Positions 38,727 to 48,700 of a stretch of DNA of 64,000 nucleotides are shown here, piece after piece. The notes under the pieces are model-generated. The model worked only from the letters and a program-made list of their open reading frames with translations. It was not told the origin of the DNA and did not search any database. How positions within the stretch are numbered: position 1 is the stretch's first letter; each line of letters opens with the position of its first letter. The position numbers and the translations under genes are program-made. The DNA is taken from positions 1 to 64,000 of the forward strand of contig JANPWX010020113.1 in NCBI GenBank assembly GCA_024734555.1, in the 5' to 3' direction. This DNA is from Trochalopteron elliotii. Lineage: Eukaryota; Chordata; Aves; Passeriformes; Leiothrichidae.

Positions 38727-40496
38727 CTAATTTTGATCAGTGTCTGAATTGTCAGAAGGAGTTCCAGGTGGATTGTCGTTCTCAGGTTTGTTCTCTCCGT
38801 CTGATGGAATTTTTGCCGGAGGACACGCACGGGTAAATCGACTCGGCACCCAGACAGGACCAGCTTCTGTGGACACACACATATATCCACGGCCATTAAA
38901 CAACACTTGACTTGGTCCTTGCCATTTACCCGTTCGCATGTTCTTATAGTAAACATAAAGTCCTGGAATTGCCTGCGGCCTTCCCTCTTTAAATGCATGA
39001 TGATGTATCACGACCGCAGGTTCTTCTCGACCTTCTGCTAAACATAAGTAATTTAATGTAAACAATACCTTAGATAATCTACTAACTACATCAACGTCAT
39101 CGGTCTGCTTTTGTTTTGCAAGGTATTCTTTCAGGGTATGGTTTGCTCTTTCTACAATAGCTTGACCGGTGGGAGAGTGAGGAATTCCTGTAGTATGTTT
39201 CACTCCTGATTTCTGCATAAATTTGGCAACTCGTTGACCGACATAAGCTGGACCATTTTCGGTCTTAATTTCCACAGGCACACCCATGACTGCAAAACAA
39301 ACAGACAGATGCCTTTCTACATGTAAAGCCTTCTCTCCAGGTTGTGCTGTTGCCCAAATAAATTTCGAATATGTATCTACAGTGACATGGACGTATTTCA
39401 ATCTCCCAAACTCTGGAACATGAGTTACATCCATTTGCCACAACTCTAAAGCTTTCAGTCCCTTCGGGTTTGTGCCCAGCCCCAGTCCAGGTCCATGATG
39501 ACTACATTGAGGACAGGCACGCACAATTCCTTGTGCATCACTCAAAGGAGTCTGAAATTGTCGGTGCAAGGCTCGTGCATTTTGATGGAATGTTTCATGA
39601 CTGTTGTGAGCCTTTTCAAATTTGTTCTGAGGAGGAACATGGACAACACAACTGACTGCTGCATCAGCTTGTGTGTTGCCTTCTCCCAAACCTCTGTTGC
39701 ACTGATGACTGCGAATGTGCATGACACAGAAGACATGATGACGCTGTTTCAAGATGCTTCTCAGTTGCAAGAACAATTCTCCAAGGCGTTGATTCTTGGT
39801 TTGCCTGAGGAGTGCATCTTCGATTCTTTGTACTACTCCTACCACGTACAAAGAATCTGATACAACATTGAGTGGTTCCTTGTTCCAAGTCTGCAAAGCC
39901 CAACACATGGCTTTCAGCTCAAGGGTTTGTAATGTATCTCCTGCTTCACCCTTGATTACGTGTTGCAGCCATTCTCCTTGTTGCTGCCAAACACATGCAG
40001 CTTTTCTCGTCTTCCGACCAGCATCTGTAAACACCGTCCTGCCTTTCACTGGTTTCAGTGAACACAAAGGTCTTTCCAACCAACGATGACGCGTGATCAG
40101 ATGCCACATTGGACCTTTTGGCTGCTTATTGTGAACCACACCTGCAAAACCCAACAACGCTTCTTGCAAAGCAACTGAGTGTCTCATCAGCCATTCCAAG
40201 TCTTCATCTTTCACGGGAATGCTGATATCTGCTGGCTCTTTCCCGTCTATTTCTGCAATTCTGTCCCTGCCTTTTCTTATCAATGCGGCAAAAGCGTCTG
40301 TTCTGCTCATGACGCGATATTTTGGCTGGACAGGAAGAAACACCCACTCGATCACAATTGCTGTCGAATCAAATTTCTGGTCAGATCGGTTTTCCCTCTT
40401 TTTTTTTGCCATTGAAAGACAATGGCAAGCGGACAAGCTTCGGCATTGGTTAGAAAAAGCGACAATGGAAGGAATTGTATTTGACGAGCACTCCAA
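38727..40496 (-). pseudogene. pol: pol 3' part: RNase H and integrase
   Basis: The 589-codon frame holds the C-terminal part of Pol; its first ~35 codons lie upstream of the frameshift and are not Pol sequence. RNase H acidic residues are at D158, E193, D214 and D278. Integrase has an HHCC zinc module (H300, H304, C328, C331) and a catalytic core with D356, then E413 in the KTENGP motif where the family has Asp, and E449 in the GQAIVER motif. A basic C-terminal DNA-binding region follows (about 500-560). Replacement of the second catalytic Asp by Glu probably abolishes or weakens integration. The frame is shifted from the RT frame near an A9 run (complement of 40399-40407). Confidence 0.92.
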
Positions 40497-41422
40497 CCAT
40501 GTTGAAGCTTTTCTGACACGTGCACTAAAGCCTTCTGTCGTTCAGGGGTGCAAATTCGCGAACTGCTGGAATCATTTCCACGAAGCCACGGCAGAAATGG
40601 CAACAAGTCACCATTGGTGATGCCTACAATGGATCTAACCCATTGCAGGACTCCAAAAAGCTTTTGAGCATCATGCAAGCTGGTGATGTTATCATGTAAG
40701 GTAATTTTCTGAGGACGAATTTGTGCGTCTGTGATCAGCCAGCCTAAGTATTTCCAAGGAGCTGATCGCTGTATTTTTTCTGGTGCCACTGTCAATCCCT
40801 GATGCTCTAATTGTGAAATCAGCCAGTCTATGTCAGTTTGTGGCAACGGTCGCTTGGTGGCAATGAGAATGTCAGCCATGTAATGATAAATCATTGCGTC
40901 AGCAATGTGTTGCCGAATTGGTCGCAAGGCCCAGTCAACAAACAATTGACGTATGCTAGGAGAGTTTCGCATTCCTTGAGGAAGAACTGTCCATTCATAT
41001 CTTTTTGTTGGAGCCTTCCTATTAATGGATGGTACTGTGAAGGCAAAGCATTGAGTGTCTTGTGGATGGAGTGGAATGGTGAAGAAACAGTCCTTTAAGT
41101 CAACAACAACGATGCTCCAGTTTTGCGGGATCATGGTTGGTGCAGGGAGGCCAGGCTGCAATGCACCCATGGCCTGCATCTGTGCATTGACTTTTCGCAA
41201 GTCATGTAACAACCTCCACTTGCCTGACTTCTTCGGGATGACGAAAATCGGAGTGTTCCACGGACTGACAGATGGTCGAATGTGTCCAGCATTAAGTTGC
41301 TCTTGAATCAGCTGTTCTGCAATTTGCAGCCTTGTTTCAGTCATGGGCCACTGCTCAACCCATACAGGGTTGTTGTTCAACCAGGTGATTTTTAGGATGG
41401 GTGGCTGCTCCGCAGTGGCCAC
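40352..41422 (-). pseudogene. pol: pol 5' part: reverse transcriptase with a mutated active site
   Basis: The 356-codon frame encodes the RT fingers, palm and thumb. Motif A has D108 in VVDLKD, motif B is LPQGMRNSP (147-155), and motif C reads YMAD (181-184) where retroviral RTs have YxDD, so one of the three catalytic aspartates is Ala. The frame begins without an ATG, one base back from the pro frame, consistent with pro-pol ribosomal frameshifting. It ends at a stop shortly after the poly-A run near 40399-40407, where the true reading continues in the RNase H/integrase frame. Pol is therefore inactive in at least two independent ways. Confidence 0.93.
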
Positions 41423-42312
41423 TAGGAAAAATGCTGATCTGTGGTTAAAACCATGCCAAGCTGGGACAACACATCTCTGCCCAACAGTCCTTGAAGCTCG
41501 ACAGGCAAAGGCATGACGTATGGTTGTGCTACAATGACTTGATTGTCTTCGAAGGTGATATGAATGGGATCTGTGCTAACTGAAGGAATCCTCACTCCGC
41601 CCACTCCGATGATGTGGTTGCTTGGAGCCTGCAAAGGCCAATCAGAAGGCCAATATAACTGATTTAATATAGAAACATCCGATCCTGTGTCTAGAAGCAG
41701 AGTCAGTTGGATCTCTTGAGACCCATGTTGCAATCGCACTGTTCTTTTTGGACGATCGTTCAGATCTAAAGTGAAGAAAACATCATGACCAGTGGAACCA
41801 AAACCTTCAGCACCTCTTAGTGCTTCATCAGGCTGTCTTGGTCGTGAACGATGTGGCAACAAGGCTTCAAGAGCTGCAATCTGAGCAATTCTGCTGCCTT
41901 TTGGAATTGTCACCGGTGGTCGCAGGGCGTAAGCTAAAATTTGAACTTGTCCTGTGAAGTCTGCATCAATGAGTCCTGGGATGACAATCACCCCTTGTTT
42001 GCTCGTGGAGGACCTACCAAGGAGCGAACGTCCAATGTGAGATTTGATGCTGTACATTGGGCCACATACATTGGTGGGAATCAGTGTGACTTTGTTGTTT
42101 TGTAGAGTGACTTCTACAGTTGTTTCCACATCTACACCGAGACTTCCCCAAGTGGCAGGTCTGTTTTTAACTAAAAATCCGTTGGCAGGATCTTCGGGGT
42201 CCGGGCATCGACTTGTGTCTTCGCGCGGTGCTGCAACGTGCTGCTTTTCAAGTTTCCTGATTTCTTGCAAACTTCCGTGGCATGCGTGTTGAAATTGCAT
42301 TTGTTGCACCAC
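41422..42312 (-). CDS. pro: pro: dUTPase-protease
   Basis: This frame is intact across 296 codons and overlaps the end of gag in the -1 frame; translation is expected by frameshifting, not from the first Met shown. A dUTPase domain is visible: GRSS (99-102), GLIDADFTG (113-121), PKGSRIAQI (137-145) and the glycine-rich RGAEGFGSTG (166-175). A retropepsin follows with active site DTGSD (208-212), a flap region around 235-241 and LLGRD (276-280). A dUTPase encoded in the pro frame before the protease is a betaretroviral trait. No inactivating change is obvious. Confidence 0.93.
   Translation of the reverse strand: MVQQMQFQHACHGSLQEIRKLEKQHVAAPREDTSRCPDPEDPANGFLVKNRPATWGSLGVDVETTVEVTLQNNKVTLIPTNVCGPMYSIKSHIGRSLLGRSSTSKQGVIVIPGLIDADFTGQVQILAYALRPPVTIPKGSRIAQIAALEALLPHRSRPRQPDEALRGAEGFGSTGHDVFFTLDLNDRPKRTVRLQHGSQEIQLTLLLDTGSDVSILNQLYWPSDWPLQAPSNHIIGVGGVRIPSVSTDPIHITFEDNQVIVAQPYVMPLPVELQGLLGRDVLSQLGMVLTTDQHFS
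41425..41434 (-). other. Probable pro-pol -1 frameshift region
   Basis: Pro ends CAT TTT TCC TAG, and pol is open in the -1 frame across this point. The candidate slippery heptamers GCATTTT and TTTTTCC are both imperfect against the X XXY YYZ rule, so the exact slip site is uncertain. Confidence 0.5.
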
Positions 42313-44330
42313 ACGGGTTTTTGACAGGAATTTTTAAAATTACCTGTCTCACCACCGCGAAAACAAATTTGCTTGCTGCGACGTGAAGACTTGCTTTTGG
42401 ATTTTCCAGTGGTCAGGGCAGCTGCAATGATGTGTCCTTGCTGTTTGATGGCATCATGCATGGTTGCCATGAATGCTGCATTTTGATTAGTTTGTTCTGC
42501 TCGAGTTGCTCTCTCTAACATTTCATCAACAGGACTTTCTTTTGGAAGGGTGGCCAAAATGGCTCTGGTACGTGAATTAGTATTTTCAAAAGCTAGAGAA
42601 CGAAACAGATGATCTTGAACATCTGGTGTTAAATCTGTGGCATCTTTCAAAGCTGAAGCTAATCTGTCTATGAATTGAGCATAAGTTTCATTATTTCCTT
42701 GTTTGATTGTAGAGTAAGGTGATGACTTCTTCTTGTCTGGAACCAGCAGCAAGGCCTGAAGAGCTAATAATTGAGCAAGTTGATGCATTTCCACAGGATA
42801 GGTGAGCTGTACAGAAGATGAAATGTACGTTCCATGCCCAGTTAGCATGTCGGGCTGGATAGCGAACGGATCACCCACTTGGTGATGCATGTTGGCTTCC
42901 TCTGCAGCCAGGCGCTTCCATTCTCGTTCGAAGATGAGAAGCTGCGATGGTGTGAGAAGCAAAGTTGCAATGCTGGTGCAATCAGATGGACAAAGGAGTT
43001 CTGCAGTGAAAACGTATTGAATTATGTTTCTTGCTGCTTCTGACCTTAGGCCATAAGTTGTAACAATGTCCTTGGCCTTTTGCAACACCTTATAATCATA
43101 AGGTTCCCATTTGGCAGTGCCATTTGTTATTATGACAGGACAGGAAAGAGCATTTGCAGCATCCCAATCTCCAGCCATAATTGCTGTCTTGGCAGCTGCA
43201 GCTTTTCGCCCATCAATTGGATTTTTGGAAACAGTTGGTAATTGAGATGAGTTATGTTGTTCTTCTGGGTGGTGTGGCAGTCGAGCAAGCTTTGAAATGA
43301 TTTGATGCAGTTCAGAGGAACACTGGTTATGTTGTAAAACAGTGATAGGCTGTAGTTGTCTTTGTGGACGCTGCCTGTTACAGGATGCAAAAGCGGTCAC
43401 GTTTTCCTCTGGGTCAGAGTCGCTGTCAAATGGAAGCGGACAGCCAGCTGGTTTGAGACTGCACGGCAGTGCTGACGTGTTTGCTTCTGCTTCCGTTGCT
43501 GTTGTGTGTACAGTGGCTGCTGATGCTGCAAAGCCTGCTTCTTCCCCCACAGGGAGAGCTGCTCGGTCTGTGTCAGTGCTGATGCGGGGGGAGTGGATCC
43601 CCCGCTCCAGGTCGGTCTGCGTCAGCGCATGCTGAAGGGAGAATCGTTCCACCCCCTCTGGCACGTCATTCTTGTCTCCGCTTGCCGTTCCGCCCCTGTG
43701 CTGTGTCATCTGGGTCTGCCCATCTCTGCCCTCAGCTCCGCCTGAGTCTCTGCCTTTCACCACGCCTCCTGAATGGGGCTGCAGAGCCACTTCCTGTTTG
43801 CTCTCAGTCTGTTCGAGCAGCCGAGGAGACCACTGCTCCGCCTGTGCCAGATGTTCTGCCTGAGCTACATGTTCAAGGACAGCTTGCGGGGTAGAACTGA
43901 CCGGGACGCTCAACCCATGAATTGGATGTTCACCCAGACCAAAAAACTTTGCAACTCTGGCAGGTTTTTGAGGAGGAAAGGATGGAATTCCTGCCTCGTC
44001 TCCTCCCGCTCCCTGAAAAGCTTGGATTGCTGTTGCAGCCGCTTTTTTCTCAGCTAACATGGCTCGCAAGGTATGAATTATTTTTTTCCAAACTGCTCCA
44101 AGGTCATGGGCGAGTTTTGCCTCCTTGCCCCCCAAGAGAGAAGAATCCCAGAGCAATTCCCCAATCTCCTGCCATTCTGATGTACTAAAAACCAATGACG
44201 AATCATGCAACTTTCCCCATTTCCATGCCCACAGGGCTATCTGTTCAATCTCAGTCTCTTTCACCTTTTCACCTCTCTTTGAAAGGATAGTAAACAAAAG
44301 GTGAATTGCCGCAGAAATCTCAGCATCCAT
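42171..44330 (-). CDS. gag: gag polyprotein
   Basis: An uninterrupted 719-codon frame starts MDAEISAAIHLLF. A Trp-rich matrix-like N-terminus is followed by a polar, Gln/Glu/Ser-rich variable region (about 110-340). The capsid carries the major homology region QGNNETYAQFIDRL (about 544-557), and a basic nucleocapsid follows. Nucleocapsid box 2 (Cys675 to Cys688) is a complete CX2CX4HX4C. Box 1 (Cys656 to Cys669) has Gly659 and Asn664 where the second Cys and the His should be, so it cannot bind zinc normally. A candidate splice donor lies just upstream (44361-44367). No N-terminal Gly for myristoylation is present. The frame ends directly after the slippery site. Confidence 0.92.
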   Translation of the reverse strand: MDAEISAAIHLLFTILSKRGEKVKETEIEQIALWAWKWGKLHDSSLVFSTSEWQEIGELLWDSSLLGGKEAKLAHDLGAVWKKIIHTLRAMLAEKKAAATAIQAFQGAGGDEAGIPSFPPQKPARVAKFFGLGEHPIHGLSVPVSSTPQAVLEHVAQAEHLAQAEQWSPRLLEQTESKQEVALQPHSGGVVKGRDSGGAEGRDGQTQMTQHRGGTASGDKNDVPEGVERFSLQHALTQTDLERGIHSPRISTDTDRAALPVGEEAGFAASAATVHTTATEAEANTSALPCSLKPAGCPLPFDSDSDPEENVTAFASCNRQRPQRQLQPITVLQHNQCSSELHQIISKLARLPHHPEEQHNSSQLPTVSKNPIDGRKAAAAKTAIMAGDWDAANALSCPVIITNGTAKWEPYDYKVLQKAKDIVTTYGLRSEAARNIIQYVFTAELLCPSDCTSIATLLLTPSQLLIFEREWKRLAAEEANMHHQVGDPFAIQPDMLTGHGTYISSSVQLTYPVEMHQLAQLLALQALLLVPDKKKSSPYSTIKQGNNETYAQFIDRLASALKDATDLTPDVQDHLFRSLAFENTNSRTRAILATLPKESPVDEMLERATRAEQTNQNAAFMATMHDAIKQQGHIIAAALTTGKSKSKSSRRSKQICFRGGETGNFKNSCQKPVWCNKCNFNTHATEVCKKSGNLKSSTLQHRAKTQVDARTPKILPTDF
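42174..42180 (-). other. gag-pro -1 ribosomal frameshift site
   Basis: The heptamer GGATTTT ends exactly one codon before the gag stop TAG (42171-42173). In the zero frame it reads G GAT TTT, and slipping back one base continues in the pro frame. It belongs to the GGAUUUA-like class of retroviral slippery sites. A downstream pseudoknot was not assessed. Confidence 0.75.
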
Positions 44331-44599
44331 CTCAGTTCTACCTTCCCTTCCTCCGCTGCGGCTTACCTTCTGTCCACAGGGTGGTGGTGACGCTTTTCCT
44401 CGGCGTCAGGCCGCTGTGGAAATCCAACTCCTTGCTCCGTTTTGCTCGACCAAGCACGGAGTCTCTGCGCGACAACCTATCCGTATTTAAACAAAGGTTC
44501 TCTCCAGAGCGTATCTGTATTTAAACACCGCTCTGGGTCAGTGCCCACGTCCGGACTAGTTTCGGCATCGATGCTTACAAGGGCACACACACTCCCAGG
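44331..44599 (-). other. Provirus leader between primer site and gag
   Basis: Non-coding leader of about 270 bp, probably containing packaging signals, which were not identified. On the minus strand AAGGTAAGC at 44361-44369 is a strong candidate for the major splice donor used for env mRNA. A near-repeat of ATCCGTATTTAAAC / ATCTGTATTTAAAC lies on the plus strand at about 44479-44528. Confidence 0.6.
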
Positions 44600-44618
44600 T
44601 CCCTGTGTTCAGGCGCCA
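44600..44618 (-). other. Primer-binding site, Lys tRNA-like
   Basis: Three bases downstream of the 5' LTR the minus strand reads TGGCGCCTGAACACAGGGAC. This resembles the tRNA-Lys(UUU) site, with one substitution and a 2-base CA insertion. Lys-type primers are usual in betaretroviruses and lentiviruses, whereas alpharetroviruses use tRNA-Trp. Confidence 0.75.
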
Positions 44619-44621
44619 GTA

Positions 44622-45735
44622 TGAAGCAGGGTTACCTGAGATAAAAAGAAGTCGGACGTACAGAGAACGCAGATCGAGCCAATGTGGTTAAGTGCTACGT
44701 TCTGGTTTATTTTGACTAAGATGGTGTCCTGGTTTAGGGCAAATTTGGGAGGAAATCTCCGAATGGGGTTCCTCTGAAAAGCAAATCCAAACAGCCCCTC
44801 CCCCCAGCAGGTCCGAGGAAAGAACTCCCTCAAAGAAGAGTGGAAAAAACCCTATTTATTTAACAAACAAAATGCCCACAAGCATAAAGAATGAATAATA
44901 ATAATAATAACAATAATATGAAACAATAAAACCTCTCGCTGCTCCGAAGAGAGATGGCAAAACTGAGAGTCCGTGCCAGGAGTCTGTTTATCAGTCCCTT
45001 CAGTGCTGGAAAATGCCGAGTCCCGGCCCGGTGGGCCATGGGTGCAAGATCCCGGTGCTCCTCTGGGTTTTTCAGTCCAGAGCATATTTAAACAGTCCCA
45101 AATAAAAATAAAATAATAATAAAAAAACCAGTCCAGGAAAGCTTCTTTGCTTCAGCTAGCTAGACTAACAAAAGGGAAAAAAAAAACCTCTCTCTGGCTG
45201 CCCTCCGTGCATCCGACGAAGGACAAAAAAAAAAGAAACCACACAGTCCCAAGGACGAGAGCAGATTCAGAGGAGTGAGTTTGTTTCTCAAAACAAACTG
45301 CGCGCTTCTTCTTTCCCTGCTCACTCTCAGAACCAGTCTTAAAGGTACAGAACACAGAACAGACGATGTGGGGATACAGGCATCATAGTCACCCTAGGAG
45401 AGATGGCTGCTTATATACATTTCTATATAGTTTACAATTACAGTGGCTTTTCATTGGCGTACAGCAGAGAGAAGTATGAAAACACACTTTATTTTACTTA
45501 CTCCTAAGGTGGCTGTCATGTGCCTACTAACTAGTCTACTCAATGACCTTCACAACCTTATTATCTTTCCCTGACACCTTAACTACTAATTTTTAACTGC
45601 GCAACACTCGGCTAAGTATTTTTAACTGCGTCACAGGCTTCAAGGCCTCAGTTAGGCCTTTGTGAAGGCCTCAGCTCGGGTAGTTCAAGGCCTAGGTATA
45701 CATCATGTCCACCTTCCCTGAGGATTTCTGTAACA
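44622..45735 (-). repeat. Provirus 5' LTR, split by a nested LTR
   Basis: The two LTR pieces are 44622-44724 (R/U5 side) and 45407-45735 (U3). Together they are 432 bp, exactly the length of the 3' LTR, with about 19 differences by eye. The interruption is copy C plus a GATGG duplication. The LTR ends TGTTACAG... at 45735, directly followed by the 6-bp target duplication. Confidence 0.93.
44725..45401 (-). mobile_element. ERVL-type LTR (copy C) nested in the provirus 5' LTR
   Basis: The 677-bp element runs from TGTCCTGGTTTAGGG to CACCCTAGGAGA. It is flanked by GATGG at 44720-44724 and 45402-45406, a 5-bp duplication. It is a close relative of copy B (20796-22273), including the ATA microsatellite, here interrupted (about 44897-44919). 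AATAAA on the minus strand lies at the complement of 44855-44860. It must be younger than the provirus it interrupts, and it separates the provirus TATA box from R/U5. Confidence 0.92.
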
Positions 45736-45741
45736 GTGATG
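45736..45741. repeat. Provirus target-site duplication, right copy
   Basis: GTGATG, identical to 36885-36890. Confidence 0.93.
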
Positions 45742-48700
45742 AGTTTGTAGGTGAGGACATGGTTCTGTCACTGGGAAGTCTGCTTGATTTGCAGGATCTG
45801 TTACCCCTTTCCTGGCAATGGGAAGGAGCAGCAGGGACTTGCTGTCTCTTGGCTGGTGGATTTGTATACGACCAGTTATTTATTAGGGATATTTTCAGGA
45901 CATCCTGACTGTAAGAGGTAACTCTTCACATTATACAGAGGGCGAAGGGTCCCGTTGATGGGGAAGGCATACATTCCCTGACTTCTGGTGAAACTGATCC
46001 AGAGTAGCTTGAACTTTCCCCCAAGCTGGAGAGATCCAGTGATATTGCTTAGGAAAAATTAGGCACTATTAGAATTGGAACACTGGCATGTGCCAATATA
46101 TGTAGGTGTAGTGCAGCTGGCTTAGTGCATGAGTTAGGAATGTGCAGCTCTGGGTACATGCACACGCCTTTGTCAGCCTGCATTTTCTTTCATGGCACTT
46201 ATTTTGCTGGGATTTAGAGTATAGATGCCATTTGTCAAACATTGTGAAAGCTGTTACAGCAAATTTATGCACCACTAGTCAAATCATTCATATTTGTGGT
46301 TGTGTTGACTGTGTGGAGAGAGACCTATGTGACTTCATATATTATGTGGACAGTTTCAGCAAGTGAATAAGAGGAAAGGAGAAATTGAATAACACTTGAA
46401 AAAGTGGTGTCCCATGGCATCATAGCTGTTATTTAACATGACTGCCAAATGTAAAAAAACAGTGACTGACATAAGCAGAGGTTAAGAATTAAAGCACTGC
46501 TACAGTGAGGGTGAGGAACAGTTCTGAATTGTATTTAACAGCTTTGAGGCATAAAGGAACATGAGTCCCAATTATTGTTCATGGGGCATGGCATTTCATA
46601 CATTAAGAACTAAGAGAATTATTTCTTATTCACACCAGTAATGTCATTAAAAAAAAAAAAGAATTGTGCACATCTTCCATTAATACAAATGGAAGAGATG
46701 TTTGTGGAAACTCAGGAGATTAAAGTGCTATGATTAACATCTACAAAGAATTCAATAATGCAAAAATACTATTTGCAAAAACGCTTTACAGAGGATTGTT
46801 CTGTTAAGGTTGCGTCATGCAAGAATATTCTTAGCTGCTTTTTAGAAAGTTAAATGTTCAATTAAGTGGTTTTAGTCACCTGCATGCCAATTTTAAAGAT
46901 AAGTAAAATAAAAGTATTCTTAATTCAGAATAATCCACTTGTAATCTTAGTGCCTTCTATCCTTTCACATGGAATAGTATGTTAATATTAAATGGAAACT
47001 ATCCTTTGTGTGTGTTTTCATAAATAACTGACTAATGTTAGGAGAAATACACAGATGTGGTATTCCAAATATATTGCTATCAAAGGGTTTGCAACAGTCT
47101 ATCCTGAGTCACAGGGTTATGAAATTTATCTGACAGGAAATGCTTTGCTCTAATGGAAATCAGTTACTATGCAGAAAAGTAGAATAAATTCTTAATACTC
47201 TGGAGTAAGCAGCATAAGTTTTAGCTGCTTATGTTGGTTATATAGATTAATGCTTTTGTGTCTTCTTCCAACTATCTGCTTTGCTCTACAATGAGCTCTT
47301 TGAATTTATGCTATACAGTGATATATACTTTAATGGGAAAAGATGTGTGTGTGTAATTCATCAGACCTCCTGTATTAGTTCTCTTTGGTGAGACCACCCT
47401 ATGTATGTCTGCTGCCTTCAATGGTCATTTTTGGTAAAAGAACCCTTATGTTGAGCTCCTAAGCATTTGACAGACTACACGATATTCATGCTCACCTGTC
47501 TTTGGCAACATTTCCATTTTATGACATTGCTTCCTAGATATTTCAAATTTCAACATGTTGAAAGTCAATATGCAGCTCACCTCAAATGTTTTTTAAACTG
47601 ATCTGACAATACATGCAAACAGATGAATTCGATGAGTGGGGAGTAGAAGGGGCTTGTATCATACTAGTAGGAGACTGCTTTTAATCCCAGAAATTTTGTG
47701 TATAGAGTTCTCGTTTGTGCCTGTTGATCTTTCTTCTGCTCTTTATGTAATAGGTATTTCAATAGATTATTCTAAGTTTGAAGTGTGAAATTTCATTGCG
47801 GTAATAAACTGATAAAAATGAGAAAAAACCTCCAACTTGTTTGTCATGAAGTCTCCTGGGGCTGCTGTTTTTTCTGGGGAGACCTTATAGGGGATGATGT
47901 GGCCTACAGGTTCCCAAAATTACACACTTCTCCTTATACAGCAGGATGTCACAATATTGACATTGTGTTGTGACATGGTAAAGCATCTTTATTGAATTAT
48001 CTAGAATATGTTACTCAGCCTGTTCTGCCAGCATGTCAGTTCTGCCAGTTTGTTATTTTTGCCATTATTTCTTTGTTACTGTGGAAAAATCTTGTTCTCC
48101 AGTCACATTCTACTCACTGACTTTTCTAGTGTTAAGTGGTATTTTCTGTTGACATTTGGATGGGGCTACCTATGGATTTCCAAAAAGTGCTTGGTGAATA
48201 TTTGGGTTTTAAAAGAGTAGTTGCTTGTTCTAAATGGTAATATAATGGGAATTGTAGTGTGATAATGTGTAGCTATCACACTAAAGTGGAAGTGCACATC
48301 TATATTATTGCTGTAATATTTTGTCCAGCAGTGACTAAGATTGTATCAATGTCTAAATTGCAAAAATGTGATTTTTCATGGGATGAACAAGTCACATGCC
48401 CCTCTTATGTGACATGCATAGATCTAAATGCTTAATCGCATAGGGGAAAAATATTTTACATTTGAAAGTAATTAATGCCCTTCTACATCCTCTCCAGCAG
48501 ACTGCAGTAAAGGAATGCTAAAACATCTGTGAGAAGTGACATAGTAAGAGGAATGGTAGATAAGAACCCAAACCCCAATGCCAGAATCTTACTGACTTTT
48601 AAGGTATCAGAATTATTCTGACCAGTATATAGGAAAAAAACCTCTAACACTCTTGAAAGGAGTAGTTCATAATTCGGTTATAGGAACACAGTAGAATGTA

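Larger units (their letters stand above)
36891..45735 (-). mobile_element. Class II endogenous retrovirus, near-complete, defective
   Basis: The provirus has two LTRs, primer site, gag, pro, pol, env and polypurine tract in normal order on the minus strand, between perfect GTGATG duplications. Pro carries a dUTPase fused before the protease, and pro and pol are each in the -1 frame relative to the preceding gene, a betaretroviral plan. Env is of the alpharetroviral type. By eye the LTRs differ at about 19 of 432 positions (4-5%), so the insertion is not recent. Inactivating changes occur in gag, pol and env. It lies antisense within the first coding intron of KLHL13, and its 5' LTR is interrupted by an ERVL-type LTR (44725-45401). 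Confidence 0.95.

Noticed and set aside
39495..40620. Plus-strand frames of 78-133 codons over pol
   Set aside because: They are shadows of pol and have no domains. The real coding strand shows RNase H and integrase motifs.
43342..44188. Several plus-strand frames of 60-97 codons over gag
   Set aside because: They are shadows of the minus-strand gag frame.
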